A stretch of DNA of 64,000 nt, taken from contig OZ245997.1 of assembly GCA_965230195.1 (NCBI GenBank), forward strand, positions 1 through 64,000, given 5' to 3'. Shown here piece by piece: positions 39,493-50,700 of this stretch (position 1 is the first letter of the stretch; each line of letters starts with the position of its first letter). A program made the translations under genes and the position numbers. The notes beneath the pieces are model-generated. The model had not been told where the DNA came from and ran no database searches. It saw nothing but the letters and a program-made list of their open reading frames with translations. This DNA is from Putridiphycobacter sp965230195. Lineage in GTDB: Bacteria > Bacteroidota > Bacteroidia > Flavobacteriales_D > Crocinitomicaceae.

Positions 39493-41585
39493 ATGTGGCG
39501 GAGATGCATCGGCAGGTTCTGTTTTGTGACGACGGCCGATGCCGCGGGGCTGTTCGAGACGACGCGTCGCTGTCCGTCGGGCATCGATGTCGATGGCGAA
39601 GACTTCCGACGCAACGCCGAGGCAATGGCGCAACGCCTGACGTCGCTGAGGTGGGGTGCTGTCCCTTCCGCCGTGCGACGACATTATGGACGGGAGACCA
39701 GGGCGGAGGTGCGCCGAGTGGTGGAAGGCGGAGGAGAGAAGGCAGTGGAGAAGCACCGCTCTCGAGGGAAACGTATGCCGAGAGAGCGCATCGATCGGCT
39801 GTTGGACCCAGGATCGGCATTCCTTGAACTCTCGCAGCTCGCCGCACACGAGCTCTATCCAGACGAACAGGTCCCGTCGGCCGGCATCGTCACCGGTGGG
39901 GCCACTCACTCTGCTGCTGGCGGGCGATGGGGCCGTCCTCGTGGCTTAGGTGTCGGTCGGGTCCATGGTCGCCTCGTGGCGGTTGTTGCCAACGATGCGA
40001 CGGTCAAAGGTGTGACTTTTGCGGAGATGCGCGAGATCTGTCGGAGGTTGTTCGTGTCTTCGAGGTGGGACGTACTATCCGATGACGGTCAAGAAGCATC
40101 TGCGACTGCAAGAGATCGCCGAGACGTGTCGACTGCCGTGCGTCTATTTCGTCGACTCGGGTGGCGCCAATCTCCCCCGCCAGGCCGACGTCTTCCCCGA
40201 CCGCTTTCACTTCGGCCGCATCTTCTACAACCAAGTGCCGCACATGTGGGTGCGCATCTGGGAGACGAGGGAGTGGGTGCAGGCGCGGCTGTCGGCGGCG
40301 GGATGTCCTCAGGTTGCCGTGGTCATGGGTATGTGCGCCGCCGGCGGCGCTTACGTACCGGCCATGGCGGACGAGACGATCATCGTTCGCGGCAACGGAA
40401 CGATCTTTCTCGGCAGTCCGTCGTTGGTGAAAGCGGCGACGGGCGAAGAAGTGACGGCCGAAGATCTCGGCGGCGCCGTGCTTCACACATCGACGTCTGG
40501 CGTTGCGGACCATCTGGCCGAGAACGAAGACCACGCCATCCAGCTCGCCCGCGACATCTTCGCCACGGTTCCGCATTCGGCCGTGATGGGACAGGCGGCG
40601 GCGGAGGAGGAAGCGCCGCTCTACCCCCCGGAAGAACTCAACGGCTGTGTACCTGTCGACCCGCGAACGCCGTTCGACATCCGCTCGGTGTTGGCACGCA
40701 TTCTTGACGGCAGTCGGTATCTGATCGACCCTCTCTTGCGCGATTCTGGGGGTGACTGTGTGGTGGCGTGGAGATTTCACGAGTTCAAAGAGAACTACGG
40801 GAAGACGCTGGTGACGGGATTCGGTCGTCTCTATGGTCAGACCGTCGGCATCGTCGCCAACAACGGCGTCCTCTTTTCGGAAGCGGCGCTCAAAGGCGCA
40901 CACTTCATTCAGCTGTGCGGGCAGCGCGGCATTCCACTCCTCTTCTTTCAGAACATCACGGGGTTCATGATCGGTAGGACGCCGCGCTCCGTCGCGTCCT
41001 TTCCTGGACATCGCTCAGGAGACAGGGCAGAAGCACGAAGCGGGCGGCATCGCCAAGAACGGATCCAAAATGGTCATGGCCGTCTCCAATGTCCAGGTGC
41101 GGCCAGTCGATCCCCTGTGCCGAGCGCAAACCCGTGTGGCTAGGTACCGCGACTGACGGTGATCGTCGGCGGGAGTTTCGGCGCAGGGAACTACGGCATG
41201 TGTGGCCGCGCCTACGATCCGGCCTTTCTCTTCATGTGGCCGAATGCGCGGATCTCTGTTATGGGCGGCGATCAGGCGGCCGACGTCCTCGCCACCGTGC
41301 ATCGCAAAAACCAACCTGGACAGGTAAGTCATCGCACAGCTCTTGGCATGACCGCGGTCGGAATGGCGTCTTCAGGAGTGGGCGCCGCACGAGAGGGAGC
41401 GTTTCAAGCAGGAGATCCGCGATCGCTACGCCCACGAAGGCTCCGCCTACTACTCGACGGCGCGTCTGTGGGACGACGGTATCATCGAGCCGAAGGATAC
41501 GCGCTGGGTGCTGGGACTGGCCCTTGGCGCCGCGATGCACGGCGAGGCCGTTCGTCGCAGTACTTACGGCGTGTTCCGCATGTAA
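39493..41585 (+). CDS. MCCB: Methylcrotonyl-CoA carboxylase beta subunit, eight exons
   Basis: The exons 39493-39895, 39950-40009, 40065-40234, 40283-40716, 40774-40973, 41026-41096, 41144-41323 and 41376-41585 total 1728 nt (575 residues). The N-terminus MWRRCIGRFCF is Arg-rich like a mitochondrial presequence. Family landmarks: RGKRMPRERIDRLLDPGSAF, VANDATVKGGTYYPMTVKKH, CVYFVDSGGANLPRQADVFP, MCAAGGAYVPAMADE, ATGEEVTAEDLGGA and the C-terminal GGSFGAGNYGMCGRAY with SVMGGDQAA. The subunit transfers carboxyl from biotin to 3-methylcrotonyl-CoA in leucine breakdown. The phrases separate it from propionyl-CoA carboxylase beta. It ends 26 bp from the stop of the converging argB gene. Confidence 0.95.
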
Positions 41586-41611
41586 GCGGACAAAGACGTC
41601 CGTCAGTCACA

Positions 41612-42829
41612 TCATCCTGTAATCATCGTTCCGACGCCCTGGTCCGTGAGCAACTCCATCAGAAGCGAATGCGGCTGGCGCCCGTCGATGATATGCGTGG
41701 CACGGACGCCCTGCGCCAGGCAACGGATACAGCACTCGACTTTGGGAATCATTCCGCCGGCAATGATCCCGTGATGAATCTCCGCACGCGTCTTCTGGAT
41801 GTCGAGGATCCGAATCAGCGAATCGGCGTCGTCGCGATCGCGCAGCACCCCAGGGACGTCCGTCATCAACACGAGCTTCTCCGCCTGCAGCGCCGCCGCG
41901 ATCTGCCCACGGGACACACACCCGGATGGTCTCGCATCCGCGATAGGAGATTCCGGACCTCGCCTGCCGCGGTGTCGGCGTTGACGTTCAGCGCGTCGCC
42001 CGTTTTGCTCGTTGCGATGGTGGCGACGACCGGAATGTAGCTCCCCTCGATGACGGTGTTCAGAAGCTGCGTGTCGATGCCGATGACTTCTCCGGTGAAT
42101 CCGAGCTTGCCTCCAAGCATCGGCCGGGCGATGATCAGATTCCCGTCCTTTCCGCAGAGGCCGACGGCCTTTCCGCCAGACTGCTCGATCAACGACACCA
42201 GCGATTTGTTGACCCGTCCACCGAGCACCATCTCCACCACTTCCATCGTCTCGCCTGTCGCATCACCCCCGTCGACCACATGCTTTTAGACACGCGGCGT
42301 CTGACGGTCGGTGACGCGAATGCCGTTGTGGAAGACGGGCTCGATGTTGAGCTTCGACAGCCAGGTGTTGATCTCGGGCCCGCCGCCATGGACCAAGACA
42401 GGACGCACGCCGACACACGACAGCAGGACGAGGTCCTTAATCACGCCTTCCTGTGACAGCCCGTCAAGACCACGCACGTCCTTTCATCAAGGGATGTATG
42501 TCACACTTTCAGAGAAGCGTCCTTCATTGCCGCGCCGCCGTACTTCACCACGATCGTCTTCTGTGCAAAGCGCTGGAGATAGGGCAGCGCTTCGGAGAGC
42601 ACCGTCACGCGTTGCAGGTCGGACAACTCCGACACCGCCTGTACATGCGCCACAGCGTCGTCTCTCGGCGGCGGGTGAAGGACAGACAGACCTCCATCAG
42701 CGAGGCTCGAATGACGCGGCGTCGTCCTTTGGGTCGGACGGAACGCGAAGGGCGTTGCGGACGGCGTGGGACGACGCCGCTGAGACGTCGCCCTGTCGTG
42801 CCCTTCATCTGCAGCAACGCCCGCGGCAT
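41612..42829 (-). CDS. argB: Acetylglutamate kinase, plastid-targeted, five exons
   Basis: The exons 42829-42692, 42638-42507, 42450-42306, 42254-41959 and 41902-41612 total 1002 nt (333 residues). The first exon encodes a leader free of acidic residues until its end and rich in Arg (MPRALLQMKGTTGRRLSGVV), a good plastid transit peptide. The kinase shows VVKYGGAAM (phosphate loop), VHGGGPEIN, VTDRETMEVVEMVLGGRVN, NVNADTAAGE and KLVLMTDVPGVL. It phosphorylates N-acetylglutamate in arginine synthesis. The second intron ends GGGCTGTCACAG; the third carries TGATGCGAC before its AG. Confidence 0.93.
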
Positions 42830-42872
42830 GTCTCATTATCGAACCATTACCGTCAGCCTTCGCCTTGTGAAG
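42830..42872. promoter_or_regulatory. 43-bp gap between divergent argB and COX7a-like starts
   Basis: Two rebuilt genes start head to head here, so transcription of both must begin within or beyond this gap, probably from a shared bidirectional promoter with overlapping leaders. No core promoter motif is evident. Confidence 0.45.
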
Positions 42873-43237
42873 ATGGACACGGGAAAGAGCTTCTCCAAGA
42901 AGACACTCTCGCGCGAGCCCATTGAGCGCATTCAAGTAGCACCCACCCGCCTGTCTGCCGTCGCCCGCGTCTCACATGGCGGCTGCGCGTTGACCTGCAG
43001 AAGATTCAGGCCGAGATGCAGGCGAACCTCAAGAAGAACGGCGGGGCGATTCATCTCGTCGGACGGTAAGGCGACGCAGTGCGATGGGCATCGATGATCG
43101 TGTCTGTGCTGTGGCGGCGCGGTAGCTATGACCACATCACGAGTCGTTTGATTCCTGGGACGATGCTGGCGCTGTCGGTGCCCATGATCGGCTACTGTTT
43201 CTACGTCCTTGCCACACAGAATGCGCCCAACAGCTAG
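42873..43237 (+). CDS. Cytochrome c oxidase subunit 7a-like small membrane protein, three exons
   Basis: The exons 42873-42935, 43001-43066 and 43127-43237 total 240 nt (79 residues). A helix (RIQKIQAEMQANLKKNGGA) leads into IHLVGRYDHITSRLIPGTML and one membrane helix (LALSVPMIGYCFYVL) with a short tail. Size and order match COX7a (helix, x-HL-x-G, D-x-x-x-R, membrane helix), a small subunit of mitochondrial complex IV. Such short sequences allow only a moderate call. The first intron ends TTGACCTGCAG, with the branch-like TGAC very close to the splice site. Confidence 0.55.
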
Positions 43238-43501
43238 ATTTTACACAGAGACGCTGTTTGTGGCCAGACCCATCCCCTCACATTCTGTAAAATCGAGGAT
43301 CTGAACTGCCAGTCCCATTTTAACGATAGCGTCCAAACGCAGACACGCGGTCCAATCCGATAGACCTCCTTCTTAAGATACAAATGAATAACGAGTCCAT
43401 CGACGGATACACCTGTCCATTCCAAAAACTCAAAACAAGGATCGGTACCCATCCAAAACTGTGTGACAGTGGGTGCGTTGTGTTTTGCGGTTTGGCTGTC
43501 T

Positions 43502-44691
43502 TCATTCGGCAGACAGCTCGGACGCAGCTTCGCGCAGATCTTTGCTGACGACGTTGTTGACGCGATGGACGCCCACTTCGTTATCAAAGAGCTCGGATGT
43601 GTCCTGGATCGGCTTGTCAAACGTCACATCATTTCGCACGCCGTCTTCGAAGCGATCGGCCGACGGCGGCGTCTTCGAGACGCTCAATCGATCGGCCGTT
43701 TTCAGAATCTTGGCCACCGAGAGGACAGCCGAGAGCAGCGTCCCCGTCGAGAGCGTATGACACGGCAGTTCCTTCTGATGCAGATGATCGCCCAGACGCA
43801 CCGAAATCTACAGAACGCACAAGCTGTCACATCACCCAGCGATGCCTCTCGTCCATACCACAGGCGCATCGACAGATCCGGAGACGATATCTGGCAATGC
43901 TGTCTCCTCATCATACAACACCAGAACGACACTCGCCTGGGCAACACCTAAAACCGTGCAAAAGCGTCAGACCCACGCGTCCCAGTGCGAAACTCGATGC
44001 CGGACGGACTCTTCATGCGCTCGACGATGTCGGATAGACACGTGACCGATAGTGAGGGGATCTGGAAGGTGTAGCAGCCCAGGAACTCGGCCATGATATG
44101 CAGCTGCTCCATTGCCGCCGCCGGGATGGAGATGTCGGAGATGATGCCGACGGTTCCCGGTAGCTTCTCTCTAGCTTCTTCTTCCCCATCGATGCGCAAG
44201 GTCTTGGCTCCGGCGTGATACACGACACCCGGCACGGTCTTGCGAATCGTAGCGTAATCGGAAGGGTCCATTTCCGTCACCAATGCCCTGCCCTGTTCCT
44301 CAAGGAGCTCCCGAATGCGGCTAGCAATCCACTCGGGTCGCTTGCCGTGTCCATTGACAATCTGCGGAAATGCACTCCGTCTCGGAGAAGGCGCCTGGAA
44401 TGGGATGAGCGTCAGTCGAGCGACGTACGAGGCAGAAGGGGTACATAGCATAGCTCCTCATCTACGGTCTGAACGGCGTCGACAGGGGAGAGTCGACCTT
44501 CGCTAACGGCAGAGAAGATGTCGAACAGCGTCTGCGCTCCTAGAGGGCCGGCCTCAACGACGGTGTCGACGGCAGAGTGCCTTACGAGCTTTCGGTGCCA
44601 GACGGGCCGTACGTCCAGCGAAACGCACACGGTGGGTGTGGCCTTTGACGGGAAGAAGACGAGACGAGAGGAAAGACGAACGTGTATGCAT
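43502..44691 (-). CDS. Plastid-targeted CpmA/LarB-like protein (PurE-related), five exons
   Basis: The exons 44691-44586, 44539-44445, 44394-44010, 43947-43862 and 43807-43502 total 978 nt (325 residues). The first exon encodes an Arg-rich transit peptide (MHTRSSFLSSRLLPVKGHTH). Then come a helical LarB/CpmA start (LFDIFSAVSEGRLSPVDAVQ), GHGKRPEWIASRIRELLEEQ, and a PurE-like fold: GTVGIISDISIPAAAMEQLH, AEFLGC, SVVLVLYDEETALPDIVSGS and LPCHTLSTGTLLSAVLSVAK. LarB makes the nickel-pincer cofactor precursor; cyanobacterial CpmA modifies circadian phase. The usual AGTSD motif is replaced by ISDIS here, so LarB chemistry is uncertain. It is divergent from HYDIN. Confidence 0.7.
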
Positions 44692-44775
44692 GCCGCACAG
44701 CGAGACAGTCAGTCGGGCAAATGTGCTGTTGCTGCGTCATGTATCTGTTGCCGTTTGATGTGACGCATTCCCATC
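44692..44775. promoter_or_regulatory. 84-bp gap between divergent CpmA-like and HYDIN starts
   Basis: This separates the predicted start codons of the two divergent genes. It contains the intron-like motif TTGATGTGACG at about 44757, which here lies outside any intron that I can define. The HYDIN start is provisional. Confidence 0.35.
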
Positions 44776-47700
44776 ATGATGCAAACGCGCGAAGACCGTG
44801 TTGCCATGGAGCAGGTCGTCGTGCATCGGTGGACGGTGGGATGGGAATGCGTGTGTGGTTTTAGGGATGGTGGCGACGTCGACACGTACGCCATCGGCCG
44901 AAGATCATCGAGCTGCTGTGCATGACCGAAGGGAAGCTCTGGAGCGACGTGCCGATCGATCAGCCGCTGTTCGAAGCGAACCCGCCGATTCTCGTGTTTC
45001 GAAACGATCGACCGCGCGCGCGTCGATCCGCGATCGTTCAGCTGCGGAATCTCGATAAAGTAACGACGCATGGCGGCGCGGCTTTGACGATCATGGCGAA
45101 CGCGATCGCAGGTCTCACGTTGTGTTCGAATGGAGCCGCCGGAGAGTCCATACGTCTCGATACGTTGTCTGCAGCCGCAGCGTAGCGTCGCCTTGGGGAT
45201 GTCGGTGGAGTACGAGGTGACGTTTTGTCCGGACACCGACGAAGACTTCGCGTGCGATCTGATCGTCGCGACCGAACGCGAACGATTTGTGCTTCCGCTC
45301 TATGCGACGGGCGCGCATCTGCAGCTCGATATTCCGGAGGTTATTGACTGCGGTCAAGCGCCCGTCAAGGCGACGGTGACGCGGAGCTACGTCTTGACGA
45401 ACGTCGGCCGCAAGGGTGGGTCGTTTCGCCTCAGCGCCGCCGGCGATTTCGCCGTTCGTCCGGCGCAAGGAACGCTGGACGTCGATGCCTCGGTCCAATG
45501 CGCCATTACCTTTGCGCCGCAAAGCGGCGGGCAGAGCACCGGCACGATGACGGTTGCGTACGCAACGGGTGCCGAGGACGTCGTCGAGCTGCGCGGCGTC
45601 GGGCAAGACCTCGGTGTCTTCCTGCCGCAAAAAACACTCGAGATGGCGCCCGCCTACATAACGCACGCCTCCACCGATGCCTTCTCCATCGCTAACCCAT
45701 CTGCCGTCTGCGTGCGTTTTCGTGGATGCCTGAGTAGAGAACGCCTGTCAGCGACAGTCGGGTGATCATGGCGTTCGGTGTTGCTTCAGGTGGCGGCGGA
45801 TTTTTCGACGTGTTTCCGTTAGAAGGGGTCATTCCGCCATATACCCACCAGCGATGCGTCGTGGAGTTTCGTCCGCTGTACGAGCGCCGTTACAAAGCGG
45901 AGTGTCGTCTCGATGTCGAGGGCTGCATCGACGACCTCGTCGTTGAGCTGAGCGCCGAAGGACGTGCCCCCGAAGTGACCTTTAACCGTCGCTGCATCGA
46001 CGTCGGAAACGTCCTCGTTCACCAACCGTGTCTCTTCGAGGCCAACCTTAACAACGGCGGCGCCGTCGAAGCGCATTACGACATCCGTCCACCGTCTGAC
46101 GTCAGCAACTGGAAATGCCACCCACACGGCGGCAAGATTTCACCCCGCAGTGACCAGACGTTACGCATGGCCCTGACACCGACAATTCTTGGTGCGTTCT
46201 CGCATACGGTCGAATGGAAGCTGCACGGAAGCGCGACGCGACGGACGTTCGAAGTGAGAGGCGTGGCATGTGCTCCCGGCTTTCAGCTGTTGCCACATCA
46301 TCTGCATTTCGCGACGGTGCCTATCGGATTCCCCTGCGTCCAGACGATGGACTTGACCAATACGAGCGCCGTGTCTTTTGACTTTGCTTTGCAGCACGAC
46401 AGAGCCGATCTGCTTCTTCGTCCCTCTCGCGGTCGACTGCATTCTGGCGATCGTACGTGCATTGATGTGACGTGGACACCGATGGATGCGACGACCACGA
46501 CCCTGGACGAGACCATGGCCTTCAGGATGATTGGGTTGGATCAGATCTTGACGACAGTGACACTAAAGGGCGACGCCGATCGTCCACGACTGAAATGGCA
46601 AACGCCTGTCATCGATCTCGGCAAATGTTTCATTGGTCACCCCTGTCGCCTGCGCGCACGTCTCATCAACACATCCGACGGCCTCCAAGCCTCGTACACA
46701 CTCGAGCCGCCATCCCTCGACTTTGCAAACATTCGACCATTGCACGCATCGCCGTTGCTGCCGCCAGAGGTGCGCTCTGTTGATGTGACGGATGTGACAA
46801 GTGGCGGCGCGGCAGGGCGAATGCGACGTCGATGTCGACGTGACGCCGACGGTGCTTGGCCCCAGGCGTCTGCATCTGGAGCTGACGACGTCTGGTCTGC
46901 TCGACCAGCCCCTCGAGGTGCATTACGACTGCGTTGGACCGACGCTGCATCTGGCGTCAAGTGACCGACGATACCACCCCGTCGATGCGTGTATCGCTTT
47001 CGGTGTCGTCCATGTCCTCGACGTCGTCGAAGTGCCGCTTCAGTTGACGAACGCCTCGCCCATTGCGACGCACATCTCCTTTGCCTTCGCAACCGAATCT
47101 TCCTGCTTCGAAGTACGCCGCCGCCGCCAGTCGAGAGCACTCTGGCCGACCATCGTCTTGTTTAGGTCTCTCCGCGAGAACTGCCATTGCGTCCAGGCGA
47201 ATGCGCAGATCTCAGCGTCCGTGTGCATCTGGACGAGGCTGCGTTGTTCAGGAATGCGCTCGAAATGCGGGTCACGAATGGAGAGCCTCGGAGTGTGTCG
47301 CTGACGGCTCGCGGTGAAGGCAGCTGCGTGCAATCCGACATCCCTGACGCCATCGACCTTGGCTATCTCCTTTCGATGACAAACACGGAGCAACGCTTTC
47401 TCCTACACAACAGGGGACAAAAAGCGACCTCCCTCAAATGGCACTGTCTGTCCAGAGAGCACCGAACGAAGAAAACGGACAGAGCGTCGACGGCAGAAAA
47501 CGACGTCGTTGAACAAGTCTTCTTCCTTTCGTGTCGATTGCCAGTCCAGTGGACGTTCTTCGTTTAGGTGTTTCGTTTCGAGCCGGCCGAGATCGAGATC
47601 CCGGCGAAAGGCAGCGTCGCTGTGTCTATGCAAACGGCAACGCATGTCTGCGGCGAGTTTGTGGAGAGACATTGTCTGGACGAGATCGCGCAAAAGAAAG

Positions 47701-50700
47701 GCAAAAAACCGACGCGGCTCGTGGCGACCGAGATCGCCGCCAAAGTGGTGAAGCCGCTTCTCCAGTTCTCGGCGAAAGAACTGCGCTTCGAATGGACCTA
47801 CGCCGCCGAGGACACACACAGCCGCCAGTCCCCCACGGAGCAACACCTGCGCATACAGTGCGCCGCCATCCACCTCCCTCTCGCTTTGCAACGCCGCTAT
47901 GCGTCAGGAATCGCGCACGACTGCCAGTGGCTTTTGTTACTGCCTGTCCCTCGCCGTTTCGCTGCTCCATTGAGCGTTGTCGCCTGCAGCCGGATGAAGA
48001 CGTATTGCTGTGCTTGAACTTCGACCCGGCCGTCATCGACACGCTGCATTCGACGCAACACGCGGCCAAACTCGAAATACGTTACGAGCAGATCGACCGC
48101 GTCGAGACGGTGAAGCTCATCGGCGAGATCCGACGACCCAATCTCGCTTTTCATCCTGCCAACGTCACATCACTCATACCCAACGTTCTATGACACTAAC
48201 CGTACCTTGGTCTCTCTGCAGATCGACTTCGGCTGCGTTCAGCACAGTCGGATACACGAACGTGAACTGGTGATCGAGAACGTCTCAGATCTGGACGCGC
48301 ATTACCACTGGTCTCTCGCCAAAGGCGCAGGTACGTCACCTGGTATGAGGCTCGTATTAGGAGCGAGCCGTCATCCGTGTTGCAGAGGGTATTCCGGAGG
48401 AGGGCCCGCCTGTGTTGGATATCCTGCCCATCAAAGGGCGACTCGTGCCAGGGCAGAAGGAACGTGTCGTGCTGACCTACGTCGCTATGCCAGATGTCTC
48501 TCTACAGTGCCGCGCCACCTGTCACGTCAAAGGCGGTCCAGATTATCAGGCAAGGCGTCGCGTTTTCTGTCCACTTGCGTTTTACGTCGCGTCTGTCAGG
48601 TTCCTCTTGTCGCGCAGTCTGGCGAAACGCGTTTTGATGTGACGCCGAGAGAAATCGATTTCGGTCCGTGCAGGTATGGCACCACGGCACAGCAGAAACT
48701 GACCGTTCGCAACACGGGCGCCGTCCCTTTTCGTTTCGACGTCGTTCTGGATCGTCTCCAGTTTGCATCCCTCGTGCACTGTGCACCAACTACAGGCCAC
48801 CTGTCACCTCACGCCGAGACGACGGTACAGCTATGGATGAACATTGCTGTTCCCGGTCACCTCTACGAGACGCTCGAGATCAAAATCGAAAACGGCGGCG
48901 GCGTTGAGGTGACGCTCCATGCAGAATGCCTCTGTTCCGTTCTGACGACCTCGCTGCCGTCCACGGCGCAATCCGACGCCGACACCTCGATGTGTGCACT
49001 CGATACCTACCGAGAAGACATCGCCGATCAGATCCGGCAGACGACGGACGACGCTCTCTCTTCGACGACGGTTACAGATCCCGTCGCTTTCGCCAAGCGA
49101 CACGTCAGACGGTGTCGAGCGCTGCGCACCGAGAGTGGTCTGCTGGACTACGGCATCCTGACCAAAGGCGACATCGCCTCGCAGTCCTTCACCCTGACCA
49201 ACGCGGGTCCACTGCCGGTAACGCACGCAAATAGGACGCGGTCGGCGACAACGGTAGCCATAGGTGCGGTTTACGACGGGGAAGACCTTACCGGCAGGGA
49301 TCTCGTTTGCGCCGCCACATCTCAAAGGCTTACTGACAGCAGCCGCCGTGTCTTGTTGCGTTACACTGGACACGAACGCCTTGGCAGATGGCGACAGGAT
49401 CTACGAAGACGTACTGCTGCTCGACGTTCACAAATCGCCGTCCGTTGTTATTCCTTTCCGTGCGGAAGTGGTCGAGCCTCGACTGCAGCTGTCGGCAAAC
49501 GTGCTCGATTTTGAGAGCGTCCGACTTGGCATGGCAAAGACGATGCACGTTCAGATCTCCAATGCGAAAAAGGTCGACGGTCGATGGAGTCTATCGTCGA
49601 CCCAAACGTCCTCCGTTTTCTACGCCTCGCCTAAGAGCGGCATTCTTAAGCCCTCTGCTCGGCAGACGATAGAAGTATGGATAACGCCATCGCCTTTTCG
49701 CAAGCCCGTTCCGCGCAGGTGCATTTCGTCCCGTCGGCGGCTGCGAGGCTCCCATCGGGGCGGCGTTTCGAAGAGGATCTTCAGCTCAACGTCGAAAACG
49801 CCTCCGTTGCATCCTCTCTTCGTCTCGAAGCGACCGTCTGCTTTCCGGATATCCGAGTCGAGCCGAGTCACATCACATTCGACCCGGTGCTCTTTGCGGA
49901 AACGGTACAGGAAACGCAAACAGTATCCGTGACCTTATCCAACGATAGTCCGTTTCCCGCGGTTCTCTCGGCGCCGGACTTTGATGTGACGTCCGAAGAC
50001 GAGGCCGCCATTCTCGAGCAGCTCCAAAAGTGTGACCTCCACCTGGCCGTATGCTCATCACACTTTATGTCCATTGCTTAGTCGCTGCGACGAGAACGGA
50101 TTTCTTTTCGTCCCTCCGCTGGACGACGACACCGATATGCGTGCGTACAGGACGGCCCTCGAATTCCCGGCGCCCGCACCGGCGCTACCGTCGAACGAGG
50201 ATACGAGCTTAGATGGCGGCGCATTGGATCCTTGCACATCGCTGATGCGACGTCCACTCTACCTCGTGGTGTATGGCGACGCAGACGAAACAGACACTCA
50301 GGCGCAACTCCTGGCGGAAAGATACGATGTGCCATGCGTCTCGCTCGACGCTTGTCTCGAAGAATGGCGCCACGGCGACAGAGAGATCGCACTCGACGCG
50401 CTGCATCCAGAAGCATATGCATTTTTCGACAGCGGCGGCGGCGGCGTCGAGAAGGGCACTACCCTTGCGGATCTCGTGGCTCTCCTCTTAGACGAGCGCC
50501 TGACGCAAACGCCTGCCGAAACAGACATCAAGGTGTCCATTGTCTCAGCCGTCCTACAGGAGACGATGGACGACGAACGTATGCGATGGGGATGGGTCAT
50601 GAACGGCTTCCATTGCGGCGTCCTTGATATCGAGGTAAGGCGCTGACGTGGCAAAGGACACAGCAACGGGCAGGCGGTGTTTGCTACAGGACGCCATCGC

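Noticed and set aside
42501..42935. A longer single-exon N-terminus for argB
   Set aside because: The open frame is long, but splicing at 42639-42691 gives a typical Arg-rich transit peptide and an exact multiple of three; the unspliced version has no such leader and would overlap the divergent COX7a-like gene.
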